Shown here in pieces: positions 9,491 through 17,267 of a stretch of DNA of 64,000 bases; the first letter of the stretch is position 1, and the number at the start of each line of letters is the position of its first letter. The position numbers and the translations under genes were made by a program. The stretch spans positions 62,001 through 126,000 of the forward strand of contig NZ_MKXO01000001.1 in NCBI RefSeq assembly GCF_001766415.1, given 5' to 3'. Under the pieces are notes generated by a model. It was not told where the DNA came from. It made no database searches and worked only from the letters and a program-made list of their open reading frames with translations. The DNA comes from Exiguobacterium aurantiacum. GTDB lineage: Bacteria > Bacillota > Bacilli > Exiguobacteriales > Exiguobacteriaceae.

Positions 9491-10429
9491 ATGCTCGTCA
9501 ATAACGTCTATGAACTGATCGGGGACACGCCGCTGCTCGAGTTACGGACGTTGCCTGTTCCGAAAGGCGTTAAAATATACGGCAAGCTCGAGATGATGAA
9601 TCCAGGCGGGAGTGTGAAAGACCGGCTCGGGCTTCATTTAATCGAACAAGCGCTTGAACGCGGCCAACTCGAACGGGGTGGTACGGTCGTCGAGCCGACG
9701 GCAGGGAATACCGGCATCGGGCTCGCCCTCGCCTGTCAGCGGTACGGGGTGAACTTGATCACGGTCACGCCTGAAAAGTTTAGTCAAGAGAAGCAAGCGC
9801 TCATGTCATTGCTTGGCGCGACTGTCATTAACACGGAAACCGAGCTCGGGATGAAGGGTGCGATCGAGCGGGCCAAAGCGCTGGCGGTTGAACATAACGC
9901 CTATTTACCGGAACAGTTCTCGAATCCGGATAACCCGGATACGTATGTCGATTCACTCGCCCGAGAGTTATTGCAAGATATACCGAATATCGACGTCTTC
10001 ATCGCCGGCGCGGGCTCGGGTGGCACGTTCACTGGGGTCGCCGCGGTTTTGAAAAACCACGGCACCCGCAACGTTGTCGTTGAGCCCGAAGGATCAATCT
10101 TAAACGGTGGGCAACCAGGGCCCCATAAAACAGAAGGAATCGGTGTCGAGAAGTGGCCTCCATTTTTAGATCGTGAACTCGTCGATGGGATTTATACGAT
10201 TTCTGATGATGACGCGTTTTATTACGTCGCCCATTTGGCGAAGCAAGAAGGACTGCTCGTCGGAAGTTCTTCCGGTGCGGCCATCGCCGCCTGTGTGCAA
10301 GAAGCAAACCGGATGACCGAAGGTGTGATCGTCACGATTTTACCGGACAGTGTCGAACGATATTTAAGTCAAGGAATAGTCAAGGAGGCAGAACATGCGT
10401 ACAAAAACAGCGCTTATTCACGGCGGTAA
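9491..10429 (+). CDS. mccA: Cystathionine beta-synthase-type PLP enzyme (MccA)
   Basis: PLP enzyme of the cysteine synthase family, 312 residues, expected to condense homocysteine with O-acetylserine to cystathionine. The PLP lysine is Lys43 in GGSVKDRLG, the phosphate loop is GAGSGGTFTG, and the C-terminal GSSSGAA motif is present. The start ATG at 9491 is one base after the luxS stop, with AAGGACGAGG as ribosome-binding site inside luxS. Operon context (luxS before, mccB after) favours MccA over plain CysK. Confidence 0.88.
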   Translation: MLVNNVYELIGDTPLLELRTLPVPKGVKIYGKLEMMNPGGSVKDRLGLHLIEQALERGQLERGGTVVEPTAGNTGIGLALACQRYGVNLITVTPEKFSQEKQALMSLLGATVINTETELGMKGAIERAKALAVEHNAYLPEQFSNPDNPDTYVDSLARELLQDIPNIDVFIAGAGSGGTFTGVAAVLKNHGTRNVVVEPEGSILNGGQPGPHKTEGIGVEKWPPFLDRELVDGIYTISDDDAFYYVAHLAKQEGLLVGSSSGAAIAACVQEANRMTEGVIVTILPDSVERYLSQGIVKEAEHAYKNSAYSRR

Positions 10430-11552
10430 GACGACGGACCCGTTGACGGGTGCCGTGACACCAGCCATCTATCAAACGAGTACTTATAAACAAGACGGAA
10501 TCGGCAATTTGCGGGACGGGTATGAATATTCGCGGACGGCTAACCCGACGCGGACGGCGCTTGAGACGCTGATCGCCGACATCGAAGGCGGGGCGCGTGG
10601 TTTTGCGTTCGCTTCAGGGATGGCCGCCATCTCAACGATTCTCATGTTAATGAAATCAGGGGACCACGTCATCGTCGGTTCTGACGTATATGGGGGAACG
10701 TACCGTGTATTCAATCGAGTATTTCAATCACTTGGCTTGGAAGCATCTTTTGTCGATACGTCTGACGCGGCGGCAGTCCGCGAAGCCGTTCAACCGAACA
10801 CGAAAATGATTTATGTCGAGACGCCGACGAATCCGCTCTTGAACGTCACGGACATGCGGAGTGTGCGTGACATTGCGACCGAGGCCGACGTCTTGTTCGT
10901 CGTCGACAATACGTTCATGACACCGTATTTCCAAAATCCGATTGAGTTCGGTGCGGACTACGTCTTGCACAGTGCCACGAAATATTTAGGTGGACATAGT
11001 GACGTCGTCGCCGGACTCGTCGTCGCCCGGACAGAAGAACTTGGGGAACGTTTGGCGTTCCTACAAAACTCGGTCGGAGCCGTGCTCGGACCGCAAGACA
11101 GCTTCCTCGTCGTGCGCGGCATCAAGACGCTCGCGGTCCGGATGGAAGAGATCGAGACGAACGCGCTCGCACTCGTCGAGTTCTTGACGTCTCACGAGGC
11201 GATCAGCCGGGTGTTGCACCCGAGCATTGCCGGCGAGACGGCGAAACAAGTCCATCTGTCACAAGCCCGAGGCTTTGGCGGCATGATCGCTTTTGACGTC
11301 GGCTCGGCCGAAGCGGCAGAGACGGTCGTTGCGAAAACGAACTACTTCACGCTCGCTGAAAGTCTCGGTGCGGTCGAGAGCTTGATCAGCGTGCCGGCAC
11401 GGATGACACATGCCTCGATTCCGGCCGAACGTCGGGCAGAACTCGGCATCACGGACGGGCTCGTCCGTATCTCTGTCGGACTTGAAGACGTGAACGATTT
11501 GATTGAAGACTTGGAGCAAGCACTTGCGGCCTTGACGACAATCACGAGCTGA
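10395..11552 (+). CDS. mccB: Cystathionine gamma-lyase / homocysteine lyase (MccB)
   Basis: PLP enzyme of the Cys/Met metabolism family, 385 residues, that cleaves cystathionine to cysteine. The PLP lysine is Lys196 in HSATKYLGGHSD; YEYSRTANPTR near residue 44 and the ETPTNPLL motif are also typical. The start lies 35 bases inside mccA with AAGGAGG upstream, so the genes overlap and are coupled. It completes the route SAM breakdown product to homocysteine to cystathionine to cysteine. A terminator follows. Confidence 0.9.
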   Translation: MRTKTALIHGGKTTDPLTGAVTPAIYQTSTYKQDGIGNLRDGYEYSRTANPTRTALETLIADIEGGARGFAFASGMAAISTILMLMKSGDHVIVGSDVYGGTYRVFNRVFQSLGLEASFVDTSDAAAVREAVQPNTKMIYVETPTNPLLNVTDMRSVRDIATEADVLFVVDNTFMTPYFQNPIEFGADYVLHSATKYLGGHSDVVAGLVVARTEELGERLAFLQNSVGAVLGPQDSFLVVRGIKTLAVRMEEIETNALALVEFLTSHEAISRVLHPSIAGETAKQVHLSQARGFGGMIAFDVGSAEAAETVVAKTNYFTLAESLGAVESLISVPARMTHASIPAERRAELGITDGLVRISVGLEDVNDLIEDLEQALAALTTITS

Positions 11553-11567
11553 ATGAACGTGTGACAC

Positions 11568-11597
11568 GAGGTGCGCTCTCAGAGCGCGCCTCTTTTG
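11568..11597 (+). terminator. Terminator after mccB
   Basis: GAGGTGCGCTCT and AGAGCGCGCCTC form a 12-bp stem with one mismatch and a single-base spacing, followed by TTTTGT. It ends the SAM-recycling operon. Confidence 0.75.
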
Positions 11598-11622
11598 TCG
11601 TGGGAAGGGTGGAAGAAATCGC

Positions 11623-11651
11623 TTGAATGTCCGAAACGCATCGACTAAACT
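11623..11651 (+). promoter_or_regulatory. Promoter of rarD
   Basis: TTGAAT, a 17-base spacer and TAAACT lie 25 bases before the rarD start and just after the preceding terminator, a good vegetative promoter match. Confidence 0.6.
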
Positions 11652-11675
11652 GACGATAATTGATTAGGAGAGCGG

Positions 11676-12563
11676 GTGAACGGATTGAATAAAGGAGTCA
11701 TGCCCACAATCGGTGCGTACGTCATGTGGGGCATCCTGCCGATCTATTGGAAGTTTCTACAGGAAATACCGAGCAGTCAAATCCTCGCCCACCGTATCGT
11801 CTGGTCGTTTCTATTCATTTTACTCGTCTTGAAATGGACGAAACAGTGGACTGAATTCAATTATGCGCTCAGACATCGGGCGACGCGGAACGCCTTTATG
11901 TTGAACGGCTTTATCGTCAGTGCGAACTGGTTTGTCTACATATGGGCGGTCAATCACGGCTATATCATCGAGGCATCGCTCGGATATTACATCAATCCGC
12001 TCGTCAGCATGGTGTTAGGTGTCCTCGTTTTTCGGGAATCATTAAACCGAGTCCAATGGCTCGCGGTCGGTGTCGCGACGGTCGGGGTGCTCGTCTTGAC
12101 GTTCGGTTATGGGTCGTTCCCGTGGATTGCTTTCATATTGGCGAGTACGTTCGGGTTTTACGGAATGGTCAAAAAACGGCGGCCGCTTGCGTCGACGGTC
12201 AGTCTAGGTATCGAGACGCTCGCGGTCGTTCCGGTCGCGGTCATCTTCCTCGCCTTCGAAACGTCGCGCGGCGGGCTCACGATGACGGGCGAACCGATTG
12301 TCTGGGCCGCGCTCTTAGGCACGGGCGTCATGACGGCGTTGCCGCTCCTGTTGTTCGGTTACGGGGCGCAACATATCCCGTTCACGCTCGTCGGTTTTTT
12401 ACAGTTCATCGCCCCGACGCTCAGTCTGGCGATCGGTGTCATCTTGTACGACGAACCGTTCACGACGTATCATATTTTCGCGTTCACATGCATCTGGATC
12501 GCCATCTTTTTCTTCAGTTGGAACAGCTGGGTCCAAACGCGAAAACGCCGTCAACTTGCATGA
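11676..12563 (+). CDS. rarD: RarD-type EamA family transporter
   Basis: Integral membrane protein of 295 residues with about ten hydrophobic segments in two EamA repeats. The N-terminal GAYVMWGILPIYWK and the internal IWAVNHGYIIEASLGYY segments are typical of RarD. Family members are drug/metabolite exporters of unknown substrate (the name comes from chloramphenicol sensitivity work). GTG start preceded by TAGGAGAGC; a TTG three codons later is an alternative. It appears monocistronic. Confidence 0.85.
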   Translation: MNGLNKGVMPTIGAYVMWGILPIYWKFLQEIPSSQILAHRIVWSFLFILLVLKWTKQWTEFNYALRHRATRNAFMLNGFIVSANWFVYIWAVNHGYIIEASLGYYINPLVSMVLGVLVFRESLNRVQWLAVGVATVGVLVLTFGYGSFPWIAFILASTFGFYGMVKKRRPLASTVSLGIETLAVVPVAVIFLAFETSRGGLTMTGEPIVWAALLGTGVMTALPLLLFGYGAQHIPFTLVGFLQFIAPTLSLAIGVILYDEPFTTYHIFAFTCIWIAIFFFSWNSWVQTRKRRQLA

Positions 12564-12640
12564 AGTGAAAGCTGTTACATTTCTCAAAAACATGATAATA
12601 TGTTAGATGTCAGACCTATATGTCAGAGGAGGAATTTATT

Positions 12641-13306
12641 ATGGAATTAGCACGTTATATCGACCACACGGCCTTGAAGGCAGAAACAACGAAAGATCAA
12701 GTCACAAAACTATGTGCAGAGGCACTTGAGTACAAATTCGCGAGCGTTTGTGTCAACCCGACATGGGTCGCTTACGCTGCCGAGCAACTTAAATTAGATG
12801 AGGACGTCAAAGTTTGTACGGTCATCGGATTCCCGCTCGGTGCGAACACACCTGAAGTGAAAGCGTTCGAAACGAAAGATGCGATTGCCAACGGCGCAGA
12901 CGAAGTCGACATGGTCATCAACATCAGCGCGATGAAAGACGGCGATTTCGACCTCGTCGAACGCGACATCCGTGCCGTCGTCGAAGCAGCAAACGGTACG
13001 CTCGTCAAAGTCATCTTTGAAACGTGCCTGCTTACTAAAGAAGAAATCAAAAAAGCGGCTGAACTGTCAGTCAAAGCGGGTGCAGACTTCGTGAAAACGT
13101 CGACTGGATTCTCAACTGGCGGCGCTACCGTCGAAGACATCCGACTCATGCGTGAGACGGTCGGACCGGATCTTGGCGTCAAAGCATCAGGCGGCGTTCG
13201 TGATTTCGCAGGCGCACAAGCGATGATCGATGCTGGTGCAACGCGCATTGGCGCTTCTGCCGGAATTGCCATCGTCACAGGCGGGCGTTCGGACAGCGAT
13301 TATTAA
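12641..13306 (+). CDS. deoC: Deoxyribose-phosphate aldolase
   Basis: Cleaves 2-deoxyribose 5-phosphate to glyceraldehyde 3-phosphate and acetaldehyde in deoxynucleoside catabolism. The 221-residue protein carries the Schiff-base lysine Lys152 in FVKTSTGFS and the second lysine Lys181 in [11 protein letters not shown] chose the ATG at 12641, 7 bases after AGAGGAGG; an in-frame ATG at 12620 would place that site inside the gene. No other deo genes are adjacent. Confidence 0.96.
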   Translation: MELARYIDHTALKAETTKDQVTKLCAEALEYKFASVCVNPTWVAYAAEQLKLDEDVKVCTVIGFPLGANTPEVKAFETKDAIANGADEVDMVINISAMKDGDFDLVERDIRAVVEAANGTLVKVIFETCLLTKEEIKKAAELSVKAGADFVKTSTGFSTGGATVEDIRLMRETVGPDLGVKASGGVRDFAGAQAMIDAGATRIGASAGIAIVTGGRSDSDY

Positions 13307-13318
13307 TTGAAGTAGTAG

Positions 13319-13347
13319 TTGACCACACGACTTAATTTCACTATAAT
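13319..13347 (+). promoter_or_regulatory. Promoter of rpsU-yqeY
   Basis: TTGACC, a 17-base spacer and a perfect TATAAT lie 60 bases upstream of rpsU. This is one of the strongest vegetative promoters in the window, as expected for a ribosomal protein gene. Confidence 0.8.
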
Positions 13348-13406
13348 GTGGTATGACGTGTGAAACACGTTTCCTTAGTCGTGTAATTCGGAGGGAGGGA
13401 AAACTA

Positions 13407-13580
13407 GTGGAAACTCGTGTCCGTAAAAACGAATCGCTTGAAGACGCTCTTCGTCGTTTCAAACGCGGTGTTGCGAAAGATGGCACTCTTGCCGAAGTTC
13501 GCAAACGTCGTCACTACGAAAAGCCAAGCGTAAAACGTAAATTGAAATCAGAAGCTGCTCGCAAGAACAAGAAATTCTGA
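13407..13580 (+). CDS. rpsU: 30S ribosomal protein S21
   Basis: Small basic ribosomal protein of 57 residues (starts [17 protein letters not shown], ends in a Lys/Arg-rich tail). The GTG start at 13407 follows the ribosome-binding site GGAGGGAGGG. It precedes yqeY by 33 bases, the usual Bacillales pair. Confidence 0.97.
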   Translation: METRVRKNESLEDALRRFKRGVAKDGTLAEVRKRRHYEKPSVKRKLKSEAARKNKKF

Positions 13581-13613
13581 TTGAAGTTTCTTTTGTAGAG
13601 AGGGTGTTGGCTC

Positions 13614-14063
13614 ATGAGTCTGCAAGAACGCTTGACGGACGACATGAAGCAAGCCATGCGCGCTAAACAGAAAGATCGTCTCACGACGATCCGGATGGTC
13701 AAAGCGTCGCTCCAGAACGAGGCCATCAAACTTGGTCGACAAGATCTTACTGAGGAAGAGGAGCTCACGGTGCTCAACCGAGAGATGAAACAGCGCAGAG
13801 ACTCCCTCCGAGAATTCGAAAGCGCTGGTCGTGAAGACCTTGCTTCTAAAGTAGCTGATGAAATTGTCGTACTAGAGGTCTACATGCCTAAGCAACTCTC
13901 TGAAGACGAAGTCACAGCAATCGTCAAGGCAGCAATTGCCGAGACGAACGCTGCGGGTCCGTCCGATATGGGTAAGGTGATGGGCGTCGTCATGCCACAA
14001 GTTAAAGGCAAGGCTGACGGTGGTCTTGTGAACCGAATTGTCAAACAACAATTGACGAATTAA
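13614..14063 (+). CDS. yqeY: YqeY, GatB/YqeY domain protein
   Basis: 149-residue cytoplasmic helical protein with similarity to the tRNA-binding tail domain of the amidotransferase subunit GatB. The start [18 protein letters not shown] and the C-terminal [18 protein letters not shown] motif define the family. Function is not established; a link to tRNA or translation is suspected. Cotranscribed with rpsU and closed by a terminator. Confidence 0.93.
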   Translation: MSLQERLTDDMKQAMRAKQKDRLTTIRMVKASLQNEAIKLGRQDLTEEEELTVLNREMKQRRDSLREFESAGREDLASKVADEIVVLEVYMPKQLSEDEVTAIVKAAIAETNAAGPSDMGKVMGVVMPQVKGKADGGLVNRIVKQQLTN

Positions 14064-14067
14064 TGAT

Positions 14068-14115
14068 AAAAGGCAGGGAACTTTGGAGAAATCCAAAAGT
14101 TTCTGCCTTTTTTTG
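14068..14115 (+). terminator. Terminator after yqeY
   Basis: A long imperfect hairpin (AAAGGCAGGGAACTTTGGA with TCCAAAAGTTTCTGCCTTT) is followed by a run of seven T. It ends the rpsU-yqeY transcript. Confidence 0.85.
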
Positions 14116-14122
14116 CGTATTA

Positions 14123-14151
14123 TGAAACCACATTCAATCTTGTTTCGTATA
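14123..14151 (+). promoter_or_regulatory. Sigma-W-type (ECF) promoter of nfeD-floA
   Basis: TGAAAC at 14123-14128, a 17-base spacer and CGTATA at 14146-14151 match the extracytoplasmic-function sigma-W consensus of Bacillus (TGAAAC, 16-17 bases, CGTA). It lies right after the yqeY terminator and 49 bases before nfeD. The B. subtilis orthologue operon yqeZ-yqfA-yqfB is a known sigma-W target, so the site fits both by sequence and by gene. Confidence 0.75.
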
Positions 14152-14199
14152 CACTAGAGATAAGAGGTAGCTTTGGATTTGGAAGGGGGTAGCAATACG

Positions 14200-14712
14200 A
14201 TGACATTTGGTCTCGGAGTGATTCTGACGGTGTTTTTCGTCGGGATTGTCCTTCTTGGAATTGAAGTGTTCGTTGCCGGTTTTGGATTGTTCGGGGTCCT
14301 CGGGATAGGCGCCGTCGTGGCGAGTTTGATTATGGCAGGTGCCACGATCGGGCAGCTTTGGCTGTCACTTGGTTTAGCGACGGCGCTTGTTGCGGGACTC
14401 GGGTTTTGGGCGTACCGTCGACTGCAGTCGAATCGCTCGCTCATGTATAAAGGTTTGATTTTGACCGATTCGACGTCGACTGATAAGGGGTATTTGTCTC
14501 ATGACGACCGGAAACGGTTGCTTGGGAAAGTCGGTGTCACATTGACGCCGCTTCGTCCAGCAGGTACTGCTGAGATTGAAGGCGAACGAATCGACGTTGT
14601 GGCAGAAGGTAGCTATCTCGATGAACAAACAAAAATTGAGGTGTATAAAGTCGACTCAGGACGCGTTGTCGTCCGACGCTTTGTAGAACCGAAGGAGGAT
14701 GTAACAGAATGA
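14200..14712 (+). CDS. Short NfeD-family membrane protein
   Basis: Partner of flotillin in membrane organisation. The 170-residue protein has two to three hydrophobic segments (about residues 4-28, 32-50 and 52-70) and a soluble OB-fold-like NfeD domain (about 100-165). Start ATG 14200 is set by GGAAGGGGG nine bases upstream; an in-frame TTG at 14173 is less likely. B. subtilis YqeZ in this position is much longer and carries a ClpP-like protease domain, which is absent here. Its stop overlaps the floA start (ATGA). Confidence 0.85.
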   Translation: MTFGLGVILTVFFVGIVLLGIEVFVAGFGLFGVLGIGAVVASLIMAGATIGQLWLSLGLATALVAGLGFWAYRRLQSNRSLMYKGLILTDSTSTDKGYLSHDDRKRLLGKVGVTLTPLRPAGTAEIEGERIDVVAEGSYLDEQTKIEVYKVDSGRVVVRRFVEPKEDVTE

Positions 14713-15689
14713 CACCAGAACTATTAAGCACGTTACTCATCACAGGTGGGGGATTGATCGCGCTCGCCGTGTTCTTCACGTTTGTACCGGTCGGGCTGTG
14801 GATCAGCTCGTTTGCTTCAGGCGTCCACGTCTCCATCTTCACATTGATCGGGATGCGACTTCGTCGCGTCGTCCCGTCTAAAATCATCAACCCGCTCATC
14901 AAAGCCGTCAAAGCAGGCATCGGTTTGAACACGAACCAGCTCGAGAGTCACTTTTTAGCCGGTGGTAACGTCGACCGTGTCGTCAACGCTTTGATCGCGG
15001 CGCACCGTGCCGATATCGAGTTATCGTTCGAACGTGCCGCCGCCATCGACCTTGCTGGCCGGAACGTGTTAGAAGCCGTTCAGATGTCGGTTAACCCGAA
15101 AGTCATCGAGACACCGTTCATCGCTGGTGTGGCGATGGATGGGATCGAAGTGAAAGCGAAAGCCCGGATCACGGTTCGTGCCAACATCGACCGCCTCGTC
15201 GGGGGTGCCGGTGAAGAAACGATCATCGCCCGTGTCGGTGAAGGGGTCGTCTCGACGATCGGTTCGCAACATAACCATAAGCACGTGCTTGAGAACCCGG
15301 ACATGATTTCACGTACCGTATTGACGAAAGGTCTCGATTCAGGGACGGCGTTTGAAATCTTGTCGATCGATATCGCCGACATTGATATCGGTAAAAACAT
15401 CGGCGCGGTGCTCCAAACCGACCAAGCCGAGGCAGATAAGAAAATTGCGCAGGCGAAAGCCGAGGAACGTCGCGCGATGGCGATCGCCCGCGAGCAAGAG
15501 ATGAAGTCATCGGTCGAAGAAATGCGCGCCAAAGTTGTCGCGGCCGAGGCGGAAGTACCGCTCGCGATGGCAGATGCGCTTCGTAACGGCAAGCTTGGGG
15601 TCATGGATTACGTCAACTACTTGAACGTCCAAGCGGATACGCAAATGCGTAATGCGATCGGGCACCCAGTCGAATCTGATAGAGAGTAA
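14709..15689 (+). CDS. floA: Flotillin-like protein FloA
   Basis: Scaffold of functional membrane microdomains. The 326-residue protein has an N-terminal hydrophobic hairpin (about residues 5-30), an SPFH domain, and an Ala/Glu-rich coiled coil (about 240-290, [16 protein letters not shown]). Length and sequence match B. subtilis YqfA (FloA). It is coupled to nfeD by a 4-base overlap and shares its sigma-W-type promoter, so it is probably induced by envelope stress. Confidence 0.95.
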   Translation: MTPELLSTLLITGGGLIALAVFFTFVPVGLWISSFASGVHVSIFTLIGMRLRRVVPSKIINPLIKAVKAGIGLNTNQLESHFLAGGNVDRVVNALIAAHRADIELSFERAAAIDLAGRNVLEAVQMSVNPKVIETPFIAGVAMDGIEVKAKARITVRANIDRLVGGAGEETIIARVGEGVVSTIGSQHNHKHVLENPDMISRTVLTKGLDSGTAFEILSIDIADIDIGKNIGAVLQTDQAEADKKIAQAKAEERRAMAIAREQEMKSSVEEMRAKVVAAEAEVPLAMADALRNGKLGVMDYVNYLNVQADTQMRNAIGHPVESDRE

Positions 15690-15694
15690 TCGAT

Positions 15695-16159
15695 ATGGAT
15701 GGATTATGGATCTTACTATTAGTCGCCTTCGGGGTCGCTTCCGCGGTCATGAAGCGACTTGAGAAGTCGTCATCTACAGGAGAAAAGCCACCGAGCACGG
15801 ATCTGAAACGGTATTTGGATACGGTCGGCGACATGGTGAAAGAAGTCGATGGACCACTCAACGATCCGCGAGACGAACGGCAGAACAAAGTACCGCAAAA
15901 AGTTCGTCGTCGTGTCGCGATTCCGGTCGAAAATTCAGACCGGCACGAGTTTGATCCGAATCGGCACGCACCAAAGTCGCGTGAGTCGCTCCCGAAAGTG
16001 AGCGCTGCGTTCGAACAGGCAGTCAAAATCCCTCCGATAACGGAAGCGACCGATTCACGACAGACAGCGCAACCGCGCATTACGATGAAGCAAGCGCGTC
16101 AAGCCATCGTCTGGAGTGAGATTCTTCAGCCGCCGGTCTCGAAACGCCGCCGTCGGTAA
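15695..16159 (+). CDS. Hypothetical single-pass membrane protein after floA
   Basis: I do not recognise this 154-residue protein. It has one N-terminal membrane segment (about residues 3-19, LWILLLVAFGVASAVM), then a charged, Pro-rich, probably disordered middle, and a basic C-terminus with the segment ARQAIVWSEILQPPVSKRRRR. A similar C-terminal EIL-PP-basic motif occurs in short Bacillales proteins as far as I recall. It starts 5 bases after floA and is followed by a terminator, so it belongs to the nfeD-floA operon and may act at the same membrane sites. In B. subtilis the third gene here is yqfB, which is shorter; homology is not shown. Confidence 0.75.
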   Translation: MDGLWILLLVAFGVASAVMKRLEKSSSTGEKPPSTDLKRYLDTVGDMVKEVDGPLNDPRDERQNKVPQKVRRRVAIPVENSDRHEFDPNRHAPKSRESLPKVSAAFEQAVKIPPITEATDSRQTAQPRITMKQARQAIVWSEILQPPVSKRRRR

Positions 16160-16166
16160 TTTTTTT

Positions 16167-16195
16167 AGCAGTGACTCGATGTCACTGCTTTTTTT
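16167..16195 (+). terminator. Terminator of the nfeD-floA operon
   Basis: AGCAGTGAC and GTCACTGCT form a perfect 9-bp stem with loop TCGAT, followed by a run of T. Confidence 0.9.
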
Positions 16196-16287
16196 GTGGC
16201 TCGAGCTAACGGTCTTTCTTTCACGAACGGCATGATAGTGCTAAAGTAAAGAAGGAACAATCTATAGATGAGGGGGAGAAACATCCA

Positions 16288-17250
16288 TTGATTATGACAG
16301 ATAAGATACCGTTCGTCATGGAACATGCGAGCGAAGCGCAGGCACTCCTCGGACCGAAAGATGAGGTGTTCCATGCGATCGAGGCCGAGCTTGCCGTCGC
16401 ACTTACGCCTCGTGGCGAAGAGCTGATCATCCAAGCCGATAGCGCGGAGACGCTCGAATTGACGAAAAGTGTGATCAAGACGTTGCAACAACTCGTTAAA
16501 CAAGGTGCACGGTTGAACGAGGGCGATGCGATCAGTGTCATCCAACATATTAAGATCGGCAAAGGGGAAGAACTGCTCGAACATTATGGCCGCGTCGTCT
16601 TCACGACGAACAAAGGGAAACCGATCCGGGCGAAGACGGTCGGACAGAGCCGTTACGTCCGGGCCATCGAGAAACGCGACCTCGTATTCGGGATCGGGCC
16701 GGCCGGGACCGGGAAGACGTATTTGGCGGTCGTCCTGGCTGCGCGGGCGCTGAAAGAAGGTCAAGTGAAACGGATCATTTTGACGCGTCCTGCCGTCGAG
16801 GCGGGTGAGAACCTCGGTTTCTTGCCGGGAGACTTAAAAGAGAAAGTCGACCCCTACTTACGACCGCTCTATGACGCCTTGTTTGACGTCTATGGTGTCG
16901 AACACACGAACCGTCTGCTCGAGCGAGGGACGATCGAAGTCGCCCCGCTCGCTTACATGCGCGGACGGACGCTTGAAGATGCGTTCGTCATTTTGGATGA
17001 GGCGCAGAATACGACGAAAGAACAGATGAAAATGTTTTTGACACGGCTCGGGTTCGGGTCGAAGATGGTCGTCACCGGTGATTTGACGCAAGTCGATTTA
17101 CCGAGAGGGAAAGCGTCGGGACTTCAAGAAGCGCTCCATCTCCTCGAAGGGGTCGACGGGATTCACTTCGAACACTTTAGCGCCTCAGACGTCGTGCGGC
17201 ATCCGCTCGTCAAAAAAATCATCAACGCCTACAGTACAGATATTACATGA
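16288..17250 (+). CDS. phoH: PhoH-like ATPase
   Basis: Cytoplasmic P-loop ATPase of 320 residues, often clustered with ybeY and linked to RNA metabolism. The Walker A motif is GPAGTGKT (residues 137-144) and Walker B is VILDEAQNT (about 232-240), with an N-terminal KH-like region. TTG at 16288 is favoured because AGGGGGAG lies 10 bases upstream; ATG at 16294 is two codons later. Its TGA overlaps an in-frame ATG of the next gene. Despite the name, no phosphate regulation is visible here. Confidence 0.92.
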   Translation: MIMTDKIPFVMEHASEAQALLGPKDEVFHAIEAELAVALTPRGEELIIQADSAETLELTKSVIKTLQQLVKQGARLNEGDAISVIQHIKIGKGEELLEHYGRVVFTTNKGKPIRAKTVGQSRYVRAIEKRDLVFGIGPAGTGKTYLAVVLAARALKEGQVKRIILTRPAVEAGENLGFLPGDLKEKVDPYLRPLYDALFDVYGVEHTNRLLERGTIEVAPLAYMRGRTLEDAFVILDEAQNTTKEQMKMFLTRLGFGSKMVVTGDLTQVDLPRGKASGLQEALHLLEGVDGIHFEHFSASDVVRHPLVKKIINAYSTDIT

Positions 17251-17267
17251 CGAAAGGGGGGGCACTG

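Noticed and set aside
11942-12568. A 208-codon frame overlapping rarD on the same strand
   Set aside because: Arg/His-rich out-of-frame translation of a membrane protein gene; rarD itself is clearly coding.
16288-17250. phoH as part of the phosphate regulon
   Set aside because: No PhoP-box-like repeats are seen upstream; its neighbours (pgpH, ybeY, era) point to RNA and envelope functions.
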